64,000 nucleotides of DNA from Diadema setosum (lineage: Eukaryota; Echinodermata; Echinoidea; Diadematoida; Diadematidae), in NCBI RefSeq assembly GCF_964275005.1, contig NC_092695.1, forward strand, positions 14,399,697-14,463,696, in the 5' to 3' direction. The notes below the pieces were generated by a model that searched no databases, had not been told where the DNA came from, and saw nothing but the letters and a program-made list of their open reading frames with translations. A program made the translations under genes and the position numbers. This document shows, piece after piece, positions 11,056 to 21,724 of the stretch (position 1 is its first letter; each line of letters opens with the position of its first letter).

Positions 11056-11679
11056 CTAACAACAATCCCCTTTCTTCTGGACATTGCTAGGCTTCTGGTT
11101 CAAGTTGATTGGTCCCACATCTCCCCTTTCATCATGCTTCCTATCCAGCTCCACCACTCTCCGGACTGCGGCTATGAAGGCTTCCTCAACATTCACAGCT
11201 GTTTTTGCACTGGTCTCGTAGTAAGGCACACTGCCGTTGTCCGCGCACCACTGTTTTGCTTCATCAGTCATGACCTGCCGTTTCTCTGGCTCTACATCGA
11301 CTTTATTGCCCAAGAGAACAAAGGGGAAGCTCTCCCCTTCAGCAATATCTGCATAGTACAGGAACTCCTTCTTCCACATGGTCAAGTTGTGGAAGCTCTG
11401 GCGGTCATCCACTCCATATGTCAGCATGCAGCAGTCAGATCCACGGTAGAAGGGCGTTCGCAGACTCTTGAAGCGCTCCTGTCCAGCAGTGTCCCATATC
11501 TGCACCGTGAATGTCTCACCCTCAACAACAATATCCTTGTTGAGGAACTCTACACCTATGGTGTGGAAAGACTCCTGTTCAAACTTGTTGCTGACAAAGC
11601 GATTCATCAAAGAGCTCTTACCAACTCCACCGTCACCCAAGATGACAACTTTCAGGAGCATGGGTCGACTGGCAGACAT
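11056..11679 (-). CDS. RAB9: Rab9 small GTPase, single coding exon
   Basis: Encodes 207 residues from MSASRPMLLK. All Rab GTPase motifs are visible: P-loop GDGGVGKS at residues 15-22, switch I FHTIGVEF at 38-45, WDTAGQERF at 62-70, GNKVD at 124-128, ETSAK at 155-159, and a C-terminal CC at 206-207 for double geranylgeranylation. The run YRGSDCCMLTYGVDD and WKKEFLYYAD are Rab9 hallmarks separating it from Rab7. Known role of the family: late-endosome to trans-Golgi recycling, including mannose-6-phosphate receptors. Length is close to the vertebrate 201. The frame stays open upstream to an ATG at 11712, but GCTTACAAG directly before MSASR looks like a 3' splice site, so the start at 11679 is preferred and upstream sequence is probably a 5'-UTR intron. 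No in-frame damage is seen. Confidence 0.96.
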   Translation of the reverse strand: MSASRPMLLKVVILGDGGVGKSSLMNRFVSNKFEQESFHTIGVEFLNKDIVVEGETFTVQIWDTAGQERFKSLRTPFYRGSDCCMLTYGVDDRQSFHNLTMWKKEFLYYADIAEGESFPFVLLGNKVDVEPEKRQVMTDEAKQWCADNGSVPYYETSAKTAVNVEEAFIAAVRRVVELDRKHDERGDVGPINLNQKPSNVQKKGDCC

Positions 11680-11995
11680 CTTGTAAGCAAATTTCCAATA
11701 CTTACATCCCACATTCAGAGAAAAAACAAATAGAATTGCTGCACGCTGTTACAATGTGTCCTTAGCATGCCACTTCCATTCATGCCACAGAAATTCCAAT
11801 TGTAAGGCTACCATCTCGGCATCTCCAAAATATCAGCTGCGTAACCTCACAGAGAATCCTGAATATGATAGAATAATAAAGTAAGTTTGAATATGAAGAC
11901 ATCTGACTATTAAAGCATAAAGCACTTGACTGGTAAGCTACATTAGATATAGGATAATGTATTCACAGAGCATTTTATCATACTGGAGATCTGAG
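11680..11995 (-). other. upstream flank or 5'-UTR intron of Rab9
   Basis: A minus-strand pyrimidine tract (TTTGTTTTTTCTCTG) lies about 45 bases before the ATG and fits an intron end. No noncoding first exon or promoter could be recognised. Confidence 0.35.
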
Positions 11996-12195
11996 AGTTT
12001 TAAAAGAAACCAAAGCACAAAGATAAATGTGGATTTAGTGAAAGCAGCAAAATTAGTAGATCATGTTGGTGAAAGCTTGAGGAGAATTGGACAAATGATT
12101 TATGAAGTTATGAACTTTTAAAGTTTTGGTGTCATCATTGCTGCATAAGGAGACTACTACATGTAGGAAATTCACTTTTAGGTTTACAAGCACTC
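11996..12195. mobile_element. half-copy of a palindromic MITE
   Basis: TTTTAAAAGAAACCAAAGCA, TGTGGATTTAGTGAAAGCAG, TTATGAACTTTTAAAGTTTT and AAGGAGACTACTAC match, in order, the arm at 51363-51700. Only one arm is present. It is related to the AACTTGTCCTTTAAA family. Confidence 0.6.
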
Positions 12196-12300
12196 TAAAC
12201 AACAATCTTTAACATGTATTGAGCTACCTGAGAAGTCCTCTACCACATGACAGAAAAAAAAAAGAATTCTGGCTGCATTAATAAATGCAACAATAATTAT

Positions 12301-12786
12301 CAAGTTATTACCTCCGCCAAGGGAGGAGGTTATGTTTTCGTTACCGTTGGTTTGTTTGTTTGTTAGTTAGTTTGTTTGTTTGTCCGTGTGCAAAATAACT
12401 CAAAAAGTTTTGCATGGATTTGGATGAAACTTGCAGGAAAGTTTGAGAATGACACAAGAAACAGATGATTTAATTTTGGTAGTGATCCAGAAATTCTTAT
12501 GGATTTTATGAAGGATTTTCGATATTTTGCCAGGTAGGGTCACTGAACTTGGGAGTTCAAGCTGCACGTTTTTGAGGTTTTCATGCGCGCACTAAAGTGC
12601 ATGCTCTAGTTTCTGCTGGGGCAAGGCGCGCCGCGCATCTGAGGGTTTATGACATAACAAAGGCTTCTATATACATTGGGAAATCTGACGATTTTTCAGT
12701 GGGTGGAAATCACTCATCTGAAGAGCAAGATCACGGTGCAAAGTAGCTGCTTGGCAGAGGCCTGCGGTCTCAGAGTGCTTTTCTAG
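12301..12786 (+). mobile_element. Helitron-like non-autonomous element
   Basis: Begins near ACCTCCGCCAAGGGAGGAGG, then (GTTT)n and CAAAATAACTCAAAAAGTTT. It ends with a short hairpin (GAGGCC-TGC-GGTCTC, one G-T pair) about 12 bases before CTAG, followed by T at 12787. A hairpin then CTRR and a T is the Helitron 3' signature. The 5' boundary is a guess. I recall very similar sequences from several marine animals, which I cannot verify here. No Rep/helicase frame. Confidence 0.5.
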
Positions 12787-12868
12787 TTATCATTATTATT
12801 ACCATTCTTATATAGCGCATAACACCTTTGGCAAGGTCTCTATTGATTGGCTTAAGAGGGGATGTAAA
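12787..12868. repeat. ATT-rich LINE or SINE tail scrap
   Basis: TTATCATTATTATTACCATT followed by CTTATATAGCGCATAACACC. This resembles the TATAGCGC plus (ATT)n 3' ends of CR1/L2-like LINEs and their SINEs; compare 34150-34215. Confidence 0.45.
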
Positions 12869-12869
12869 A

Positions 12870-14121
12870 ATGCTGCTACAGCGACTGGTATGCCTCCGCC
12901 ATAATGCATGGTTCTCCTAATAGGTCTATAGTACAATGTCTTGACAATGTGTGATGACAGTTTCACATAAATTGGCGAAATATTAAAAAGACAGGTTTTG
13001 TCAGAATGGAGGTAGTTGGGGATTTGACAATTTTTACTTGACTTCTGACCTTTTTATAAGTTTATGCACTGAGTAATTTACAAGGTATGGAGAAAAGTTT
13101 AATTTCAGTATGGTAAAATATGATTTGTATTTAAACCTGGCCTTTGACCCTTGACCTTTGACCTTAAAGTTCCAAAGAGAATACTGTTAGGTAGAACATG
13201 CACAAATATTTAATAAGTTTCATGATGATACCTTCAGTTATTTTTGAGATATGGGGGAAGAAGGGAAATTGAGCATTTTCACTTGACCTTTGACCTTTTG
13301 GCAAGAAACTTCCCAGAGAATACTGTAAAACATGACATTTTCGTGGCATGAAATTTTCGCGAATTGGAGCCAACACCCTTTTACGCGGCATGAAATTTTC
13401 ACTACTTGCCTGTAACATTCAATGCATATCGTGTAAACAAGAACTTTCGCGTGCATTTCAATTCTGCAAATCTTGGCTCTCACGAAATTAAAATGCAGGC
13501 AAACATTCCTCGTTTTACAGTATCTACTGGGTAATACATGTATATCAAGTTTCAAGAAAAATCCTGCAGGCATTGCATAAATATGACGGAAGTAGTGAAA
13601 TTTTGAGGAGTTGACTTTGACCTTTGACCCCCTAATTCCCTAAATAATCACTGCCAGTCAGTACATGCATATATACTATTAAGGTCCACGAAGATACCTT
13701 GAACTATTTGCGAGATATGGAGAAAAGTGTACAATTTCAACATTTTGACTTGACCTTTGACCCTTGACCTTTAACCTCATGACCCAAAACTCTCTCTGGA
13801 GAATCTTTATTTGGTAGTTCATACACAGTGTATATACACTAAGTTTCAAGAAAATACCTTCAGGCACGGCATGAATATGGGGGAAATAGTAAAATTTTGA
13901 GCATTTGACCTTGACCTTTTGACCTTTGACCTTGAGCATGTGCACCTAAAAATTGATAGGCACAACTTTGCCTACTCATACATATACATGCCAAGTTTCA
14001 TTAGGATACCTCAAACTGGTTTAGTTTTTTTTACTTACGCTCTCCACAAAATTGATTATGGACGGAAGGATGGACGGACCGAAAACATAATGCCTCTGGC
14101 ACCACTTCGTGGCAGAGGCAT
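12870..14121 (+). repeat. family A repeat, copy 2
   Basis: The left end GGTATGCCTCCGCCAT is near 12888 and the right end CACTTCGTGGCAGAGGCAT is near 14121. The body repeats blocks with TTGACCTTTGACC, GATATGGGGGAA and GGTAATACATGTATA. The last block before the end has TTGAGCATGTGCACCTAAAA, GATTATGGACGGAAGG and ATGGACGGACC. One MITE is inserted at 13323-13520. No coding sequence. Confidence 0.7.
13323..13520. mobile_element. 198-bp MITE with TA duplication
   Basis: Inverted ends CTGTAAAACATGAC and CCTCGTTTTACAG, flanked by TA on both sides (13321-13322 and 13521-13522). Removing it restores the family A text GAGAATA-TCTACTGGGTAATAC, parallel to GAGAATCTTAACCTGGTAATAC in copy 1. The TA target suggests the Tc1/mariner group. 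Interior carries GGCATGAAATTTTC twice. Confidence 0.85.
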
Positions 14122-14299
14122 AAAAAAAAAAGATGTACAGGAAAAGATAATTACAGAAACAATGAAATGCTGCATAGATCACTGTCTAACAATCATTATG
14201 TTATATCAGTTACTGAAATGTCAGATACTAATGTTGATGTTACAATGAAGTAACATTTAGTGACCATGACAATAATTGTAAGGGCAATTCTTGGGTGAA
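14122..14299. other. no recognised feature
   Basis: Short AT-rich stretch between family A and the fold-back minisatellite. Confidence 0.4.
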
Positions 14300-15172
14300 C
14301 GTTACAAATTTGATACACATAGCCCACAAGTCATGAGTCATAAAGCCTATGAGCCTGACACTAGGCAAATAAGATCCATGAGCCTGACACCTTAGGGTGC
14401 TACATAACTTTAATTTACCACTTGCCTGATCGGGCAAGCAGATTTTCAAATTTGCTGCAAAACACTTGCCCAAACATTAATTTTACTTGCCCAAAAAGAA
14501 AGTCCAAAATATAAGGAAATAATATAGTCAAGGGCTTAATAAAACACAATCATTGGAATAAAAAGCACACACTGATTTGCACACTTAAACACATTGTAGT
14601 AACAAACTCTGTGCGATCAAGTGTTGCCATTGCATTGCATTGGAGCTTCTGCATGTAAGTGTTGGAAAGCTGGTGAAATAAAATGTTAAGTGCATTGCAT
14701 CACTAAACAGCCATTATCTTTGGGCTTTGTATGATTAACTTTGTGGGTTTGTTGGGAGGGGGCATTAAGTGAAAAACAGGTGGCTTCAAAACTTTTTGCT
14801 TGCCCAATTCGGGCAAGCATTTGTTATTGTTCAAAAACACTTGCCCGAATTTGATTTGTCACTTGCCCCGGGCAATCGGCCAAGTGTTTATGTAGCACCC
14901 TGCACCTGGCAAACAAGACCGATGAGTTTGACATGAACCGAAAAAGGCTGAAACTGACACATTAAGACCCCTGATGTAATGTCGAACTCATGGGCCTTGT
15001 TTGCCTAGTGTCAAACTCCTGGACCTTTTTTTGCCTAGTGTCAGACACGTGGGTCTTGCCTGTTGGTGGACTCATGGGCCTTATTTGTCTGGTGTCAAAC
15101 TCATAGGCTATATGACTCGTGGACTTTTTTCAATGTCAAACTCGTGCACCTGTAAATGGGTGTGGGTCTGAT
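14300..15172. repeat. fold-back minisatellite, copy 1
   Basis: Tandem units of about 30 bases (type CATGAGCCTGACACTAGGCA AATAAGATC) run in one orientation on the left (14308-14392, 14903-14950). They run in the reverse orientation on the right (about 14975-15150: CTCATGGGCCTTGTTTGCCT AGTGTC). Outer edges GAGTCATAAAGCC and GGCTATATGACTC are inverted partners. A related structure lies at 53860-54265. The left arm is split by a hAT-like MITE. No coding potential. Confidence 0.7.
14393..14902. mobile_element. 510-bp hAT-like MITE in the minisatellite
   Basis: Inverted ends (C/T)AGGGTGCTACATAA and TTATGTAGCACCCTG, flanked by CACCT directly on both sides (14388-14392 and 14903-14907). Removing it rebuilds a normal repeat unit of the surrounding minisatellite (CATGAGCCTGACACCTGGCA). 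Internal inverted pieces CACTTGCC..GGGCAAGCA recur near both ends. The ends and the 5-bp duplication fit hAT; no transposase. Confidence 0.8.
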
Positions 15173-18120
15173 GGGACGACCCCAAATTCTTGACCATAGG
15201 CCATTGCAGTACCTCTAGCAAGTGATTAACAGAGAGCAGCAATCACTTTCACTTACAGAATGATGTCATCACCATGGTATATCCTTGGATACATGTGCTT
15301 CTGATTTTTAGCTTAGCATAGATCCTATTGAAGTTGAATCATGCACATGTCTAAGAAGTTTATCACTTGTATGCATAATTTACATTATCTAGTACATTTT
15401 GATAATATAGTCCTATAACAAATCTAACATCAGTTCAAAGTTTTGTGATCATAGACATTGTTGCTGTACAGCAATCACCTGTCCTTCAAGCTCCTATTTT
15501 TCTATATTTCCTTGAAGCCTAGTGAAGTTTCTTACATGCACTTACATGGCAAATGCACAAACGGGTATATTCCCTTACTTGGGAAAGTTTTATAAATCTC
15601 CTGTTTATATTGATACGGCACATCTTGTATTATAGTACATACAGGTATGTAATGTCATTACTGTTTGAAACTTAACACTGCTTTTGATCAGATGAAAGGT
15701 GATGCTTCGCAAAAATGGTGCTTAATTTGTCAATATTTTTTTTTTTTCAACACATTCAATATGAACAGGAAAGAAAATTTACATGAATTCATGTTGACCT
15801 AAATCTTTTATTGCACAGTATGGATTTTAATTCAGAGACATGTTGTACCACAGCAAAAGGAAAAGAAAGTCAATATATCATTTGGAGCATGGAATACACC
15901 AATAATGTCCTTTCAACTAGAGATTTTAATACATTTCTTGAGGTGAGATCAAAGTTAAAATTTTTTCTTAACGCTTGAGTGTAAGTATACTATGGATAAA
16001 ATTTGTAGAAGTGCAGTGCACTCTCAGTATCCATTTAAATTCATTGGTGATCGAAATCCGAGGTTTTATTTGTGGGTTTAGTAGCACTATGAATGCCTTG
16101 AAGAAGTTCCAGGTACATCTTGATACACAGATCTGACAAAAATATCAACCTTTCATGTGCTTGGAAGGAAGAAGAGATAACAAGAGGAAAAAGCAGCAGA
16201 ATAAGAAGAAAAATATATCAGATGATTCTATGCATGCATGTAAACTGCTATTTGTTCTTTTTTTTTTCTCCCAGCGAAAATGAAAGTTTCAATTGGATCA
16301 CACACACACACACACACACACAGAGCTAAAGGCACATTTTCACTTGCAGTATGATAAGAAATGCAGTTTGAAAGAAAAACTTTCCACTTGCTTCTTCACT
16401 CTCATTGACTCATGTACCTATACTAATGACAAGCCTCAGGTATTTCAATGAACAAATTTACAATGTAAACAATTTCATTAAAATTTTGGATTGTAATGTC
16501 ATTTACCTTAGACTTGCCCAGATGTTGACAAGTCTGGCCCCATAGACTCTCTCAGACAAAGTCTGAACTTCCAAAACAGAAGCTTTTACAGAGGAGCTCT
16601 GCAACATACTACAAAATGCTGCAGTATGACAACGCCATTAAAATCTCGTTTAGCTGCAGATTCAAAAGCCTTAGCTTCAAATGAAATTCCTTCAACACAC
16701 AAAGGAATACTTTTGCATCACATCTTTGTTTATTTACTCAAAAGTTCATCCAAGTTTTCCACATTCATATTTTGCTTTAAATTTCATCAAAGCCAATTTG
16801 ACTAAATCAGGTTCCCACTATATGAAAATAAAGTGCATACATTACATTAAAATACATAAAAATAACATGATTGCATGAGAGGCACACACATGCCTGTTGA
16901 CTATATGTGTACACTTGTGTATCACTTCTTTGTTTCTACTCACAGATTTATATAACTTTGATCCAAATTTGAATAAACGAAAGTAGTGAGGAAACATGGA
17001 AATATGCATGAATGAGTAAATGAATACACTGAGAAGTGATGCATCTTGCTGCAAGAGAATTGTACTACCTGACACTCATGTCAAAAGTCTATTTCAATGA
17101 TGTACAGCTGTAGTTGGTCAATAATGACAGTGCCAACTTGACACAAACACTAGATGGGGTATGGTGCATGGTCGAGTTGCAAATTTGAAGTTCATACATA
17201 ATATTAATTAAATATTAATTATTTAGAGCAGTGGTGTGGCATACCATTATAAGTGCTTTCATTATGGCACACACACACAAGCACTACATTGCGCTCCTTG
17301 TATACAGTTGTGGGAGCGCCCTGAGTCAACAGAGTGCTGTCTCTGTACGATGAAAGACAAACACAAATTTTTACCCCCCTATGAGTTACAGGTCCATTTC
17401 ACCAGCAAAAGGCTTACTTTTATACTATACAAACGTTTCCTATCAAATTCATTCCATTCTCCTCGTTCTTCCCTTCGCTTTTTGAAACAACCTTTGCATG
17501 GCACATTGCGCACTGGCGATGTGAATAGACATGAAAGGCACAATGTTTTTAGCCTTTGGACAAGGCCCTTTTGCTCTCACGATGTCGCGCTCATCTGGGA
17601 TTGCTTCTTCACTCCCCCAGAAAGCAACACAATACAGCAAGAGAGGGCCTTGTCAAAATGCCAGTACACAGCACTCTGGCTAGCGCATGTGCACAGGTTA
17701 AAAATCCATCGAATGGAGCAGCTGTCATTTTCACTCTTCCTCTTGAAAATCATTTAAACTAAAAGTCATCAATTTTGACAGGAAGGGACTATGGAGTATT
17801 AGAGGAACCAAATGTTCCCAGCCCCTGGTACGTATTGCCAACAATTGGACTACATCGGTATCAAATTGAAGCAATTTATAGTGCTAAAGTTGGAGTTTAG
17901 GAGCGATACTACGCTGAACGAGACCCCAAATCCTACAATCCACAGCCCGAATGCAAAGCGTTCGGGCTGATCGCAGCGCAATTCTACATTGACAAATATA
18001 CACACTGAATCCCAATGCCAATGGCATGCAAAATCCCACACACACACATGCGCACACTACAGTACTGCCTTCTGGAACACATGCTGTCGAAGCTGTGGTG
18101 TCTGAGTGATGTAGGAGCCT
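15173..18120. other. intergenic DNA with a (CA)n run
   Basis: Mostly unrecognised. A (CA)n microsatellite lies at 16300-16321. The longest open frame (17236-17757 +, 173 codons) has no motif I know and irregular composition, so I do not call it a gene. A small hairpin (AGCCCGAA / TTCGGGCT) lies at 17944-17968. Confidence 0.4.
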
Positions 18121-19893
18121 GGGCTCAATTTCATAAAAAGTTGATATGACAGCAACTCTTGCTGGGCCCTGTTTTATCAAGATAAAGTTAGCATTGATTG
18201 TGAAATCAACGCTAACTTTATCCAACTTGAAGTCCGCTATAACTTTAAATCAACTGCAAGTTTCCGTTTTACGAAGAGGCTTAACAGTCGATTATAGTTA
18301 TAGGTGATCACCATGACTTAATTATTGATTTAGTCAAAACAAAAAACACGGGACGAGGCTGGTTTCCGCTACTGTCTGCTTAAAAACAATACAATACTTT
18401 AAGCAAAACAAACAACAAAAACATGATTGTTTGCCATGGCCACGGAAGCGTAGTCTGCTAGTGCGACGCAGTATTATTAGTGCTACAGCCGCTGAATTAG
18501 AAGTATTTAAGTTTGCAACAGAACCGCAAAATACGCCGTTTTGCGTTGTATTGAAGAAAGTAGGTCGATAGATCTAGCACATCTCGAGCTCAACGAAAAT
18601 CTGCGTACGCGCATACCGTAAAGATTCCGCACACTATGTAGGATTAAACACTCAAGTATTGGATCTAAACGTCCAGTAACTTAGAGTCCAAGGTGAAGGT
18701 CGTGTAGGCCTATTAATATCTATGCATTGTTTCAAGTCTTTCTAATTCAATAGGCTGAAGTCCTGTGTGTTTACGTGTAGGAGTATGGAAACTTGTGAGA
18801 GTGTGGTGACTACAGTACAAGATCTACGCGCACATCGGCTTTGTAAAGAATAGATCGCGAGTCTACATCAACATGTCGAAATTCTAGACTCTATTTAACA
18901 GTCTAATAGACGCTCTAATCTGCAGTAGGCTTACGTGTTATACGGTAAGTACAAACGACTCGCTGAACGTTACTTAGGCCCAACGTTAAGCCTATTACTA
19001 ATTAGCCTAACTTAGATCTCAAGTTACTGTCGTACTCGGTGCTATAGAATTAAACTCTTTATTTTCTGTATAGGCCTACTAAACTCTTAATTATTATCTA
19101 CGGACGAACAAGCTCTACGTAGGCCTACACACGTCAGAAATCACTGGTTTCCTCGCATATGGGTTTTTGGCAAGATATGCATTGCACACAGACGTGGTTC
19201 CAGTTACAGTACCGTACTCGGTTACTTGCCCTGCTGGCGATGGCTTGATTGGCGGGCGGGCGCCGGGCGGGCCAAGGCGCCGGGTGCGCAGGCTGGGATT
19301 GAGACTGCTGTCTAGGGTGTTTGCGTGCAGCAGTCGCGTAAGCAATGGGTGCCGATCGTGAATTTCATGCAAGGAAAAGACCATAATTACATGAAAGAAA
19401 CGCAACAAAATGTTAGAGAAAGGTAAGCAGTTAACAGACAAACATTTGTGACAAGACCCCAGCTAGACTAGGAAAGTGTGACAGTCATCTTTCTTCTGTA
19501 AATTGCCTTACAATTGAGTCTACCTAGACTGTTTCTACTTAACATTGATATTTATCAACTGTTAAGTTAATCATGGATTTGGAGCGGTTGAGAAAACTTA
19601 TAGTGACTTCTATGTTGATTATGGAGGAAGTTAAATTTTTTTCCAACTGTGGGTGTCTTGATAAAACGAACTTCAAAGTTCAAGTTAACTTGGAAGTTAA
19701 TCATAGATTAAGTGGACTTAGAGTTGATATGAGAGGTTAATCATAGATTAATATTCTGACTTAACATTAAATTTATCTGAGTTTTGATAAAACAGGGCCC
19801 TGGAATGGCAACTGTCATAGTAACGACAAGAATCCAGCTTCCTGATTGGCTGTTGCCATTGGAAGTTGCCGTTGCCATTCCCAGTTGCAACGG
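18121..19893. mobile_element. older MITE split by a 1.6-kb insertion
   Basis: Starts GGGCTCAATTTCATAAAAAG, with ATGACAGCAACTCTTG before the break. After the break comes GAATGGCAACTGTCATAGTA. The two sides are inverted relatives (GACAGCAACTCTTGCTGG against CTGGAATGGCAACTGTC). The expected right terminus (complement of the start) is not present, so the right end is truncated. Confidence 0.5.
18165..19799. mobile_element. 1.6-kb TIR element, class unknown
   Basis: Ends GGCCCTGTTTTATCAAGAT and, inverted, GTTTTGATAAAACAGGGCC. CTG flanks both sides (18162-18164 and 19800-19802), and removal restores CTTGCTGGAATGGC of the older MITE. Both subterminal regions contain several AAGTTAATCATAGATT / AACTTTATC-like segments. 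The centre (about 18420-19440) is higher in CpG and looks unlike its surroundings. No transposase frame; the widest frame at 19115-19441 (-) has no known motif. Confidence 0.65.
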
Positions 19894-20775
19894 ACGACTA
19901 TAATTAACTCCCGCAAAACCCACAAAACGTTTTGAATTTTCCACTGGCACTGTCATCGAGGCAGTCCGAATCGGGCGTTCCCATTTTCCCATCTAAAGTG
20001 CATGATTGCCAACTTGTCATCTCCGAGTCTGATGCGTACATGCGTGACGATCTTATTCAGATCTGACACATTATCGTTGATTATGTCATTATCTAGTGTT
20101 AGAGTCCCTAATCACGTGCTAATTTAATATCCACGTAAATTAGAAACTATTCCATATTGCACACACACGTCAAAAGTCGTTAGCAAGCAAAGAGTCAATG
20201 AAAGCAAGCCTATCGTCAAGATTCTCGGTGAAAAGAGCGAGGCGGGATCCCACCTGTTAGGTATGTAACGTTAGACTAGCTTAGCACCTAGCACGATCTC
20301 CCACCTCCCAGCAGCACCCAGCCTCCAGGTGAAAACGCAGACGAATCGCGATTTTAGTGATAACATGAATACGAGTATATGGGACTCTCATAACTGAGAA
20401 ACGCCTACCACTGCCACCACCACCGACTAGGTATCGGGAGAGATCAAAATACTTCGCGTTACCACAGATTTCTTTGATGATGTGTGACAACATGTGTCTT
20501 CAACATAAATTAGATTGACAGCTGCTACAAAACGCATATCATAATCATACCTCTGGAGTCTAATCGTAAAGCAGAGCCCTACTACGTCGTTGCTCCTCAT
20601 TTGTCATGTGGCTATGCTCTATGGGTGCATTCTAAAATTAGAATAGAATTATTAGTCACCTGACACTGCCGTGCGTGACAAACAGAAAAGTCTACACTAA
20701 AACATGAAACGGCAGCATCTAGTAGACAACTGCCTTTTTATGAGTAGGCCTACATGTTGTAGTTCTGATTTGGAA
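19894..20775. other. intergenic; one dispersed inverted repeat
   Basis: 19885-19990 (GACGACTATAATTAACTCCC, ACGTTTTGAATTTTC, CATCGAGGCAGT, TCGGGCGTTC) recurs inverted at about 59875-59970. The rest is not recognised. Confidence 0.5.
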
Positions 20776-21630
20776 CAAGTTGGAGGGGTAACCCCCTCCC
20801 CTCCTCAGGGACGTCGATTCTGGGGGTCAGGGGGTAGTTGCCCCCACCCCCCCCCCCATGAAAATATTGGGGGGGGGGGGCAAACGTATCACATTTCCCC
20901 CCTCCCCATTATTCCTGCGATGTGAAAATTTTTGAAAGATTTTTTTTTGTGATAAAAAATTGTCCAAATATTTCACGCAAAGTGTGCACCAAATTGCTGA
21001 ATTTCAATTTTGAAAATGCAAAATCTCTCTCGCGTGCCAAGGGGAATACCCCCCCCCACTCCCCCCTCCCCCCCCCCCCCCCCCCCGTTCGGTTGTCAAG
21101 GGCCTATAGGCCTGATATACTTAGTACCGTACACATTTAGAATGACAGATTTCCAAATGGTTTATTGAAATGTGCTTCAGGGGGGTGTTTTCAATGAAAC
21201 ACCCCCCTGTTTCAATGAAACACCCCCTGAAATTGATGAATCATCAATTTAGTCAGCACTGACAAGTTGTCAGTCACTGACAATTTCAGCAAAATATTTG
21301 GTCTTGATTGGCTGAGATGCTCTGGTCACTGACTGTTACTATATGGTAATTGTCAGAGACTGACAACTTGTCAGCGCTGACTAACTTGATGAAACACTCC
21401 CCAGATCTATCACTTCAATTCTAATAAAATTAAAAGTTCCCTCATGCCATTTTGATTTACTTCCCCCCCCCCCCGGTTCCCATCCATTGATTTACACTCT
21501 GCACTTGGGGATCGACAATTTTCCGAATATTCCACAAAAATGCGTATCAGAATCCTAAAAATTCAAAAGCTCCGTCGTGTGGGAGGGGGGCTACCCCCTC
21601 GCACACCCTCTCCCTTCCCCTGAAAACCTC
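20776..21630. repeat. G/C-tract-rich transposon ends and a MITE
   Basis: Several C and G runs (20815-20880, 21045-21086, 21463-21475) sit beside AAAAATTGTCCAAATATTTC and GACAATTTTCCGAATATTCC. These look like the same repeat in degenerate copies. CAGGGACGTCGATTCTGGGG near 20803 resembles a hAT-type terminus, like the single end near 34150, but no partner was found. Confidence 0.4.
21180..21402. mobile_element. MITE with GGGGnGTGTTTC ends
   Basis: Left GGGGGGTGTTTTCAATGAAAC and right GATGAAACACTCCCC are inverted partners. The interior has TCAGCACTGACAAGTTGTCA paired with CTGACAACTTGTCAGCGCTG. The left end appears duplicated (GTTTCAATGAAACACCCCC repeats). The flanking duplication could not be defined. 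Confidence 0.65.
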
Positions 21631-21724
21631 CATGTGGCCATAAGTAGGCCTACAGAGTGATGTCGCACGCGCGGAACGGAATAAGAGCTGAGATACCACG
21701 ATTTAGTCATTCAATATTATTAAG

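Noticed and set aside
11134-11733. 199-codon plus-strand frame opposite Rab9
   Set aside because: It is the antisense shadow of the Rab9 coding sequence, which has all GTPase motifs on the minus strand.
17236-17757. 173-codon open frame on the plus strand
   Set aside because: No known motif and irregular cysteine/histidine-rich composition. Several shorter overlapping frames on both strands suggest chance openness.
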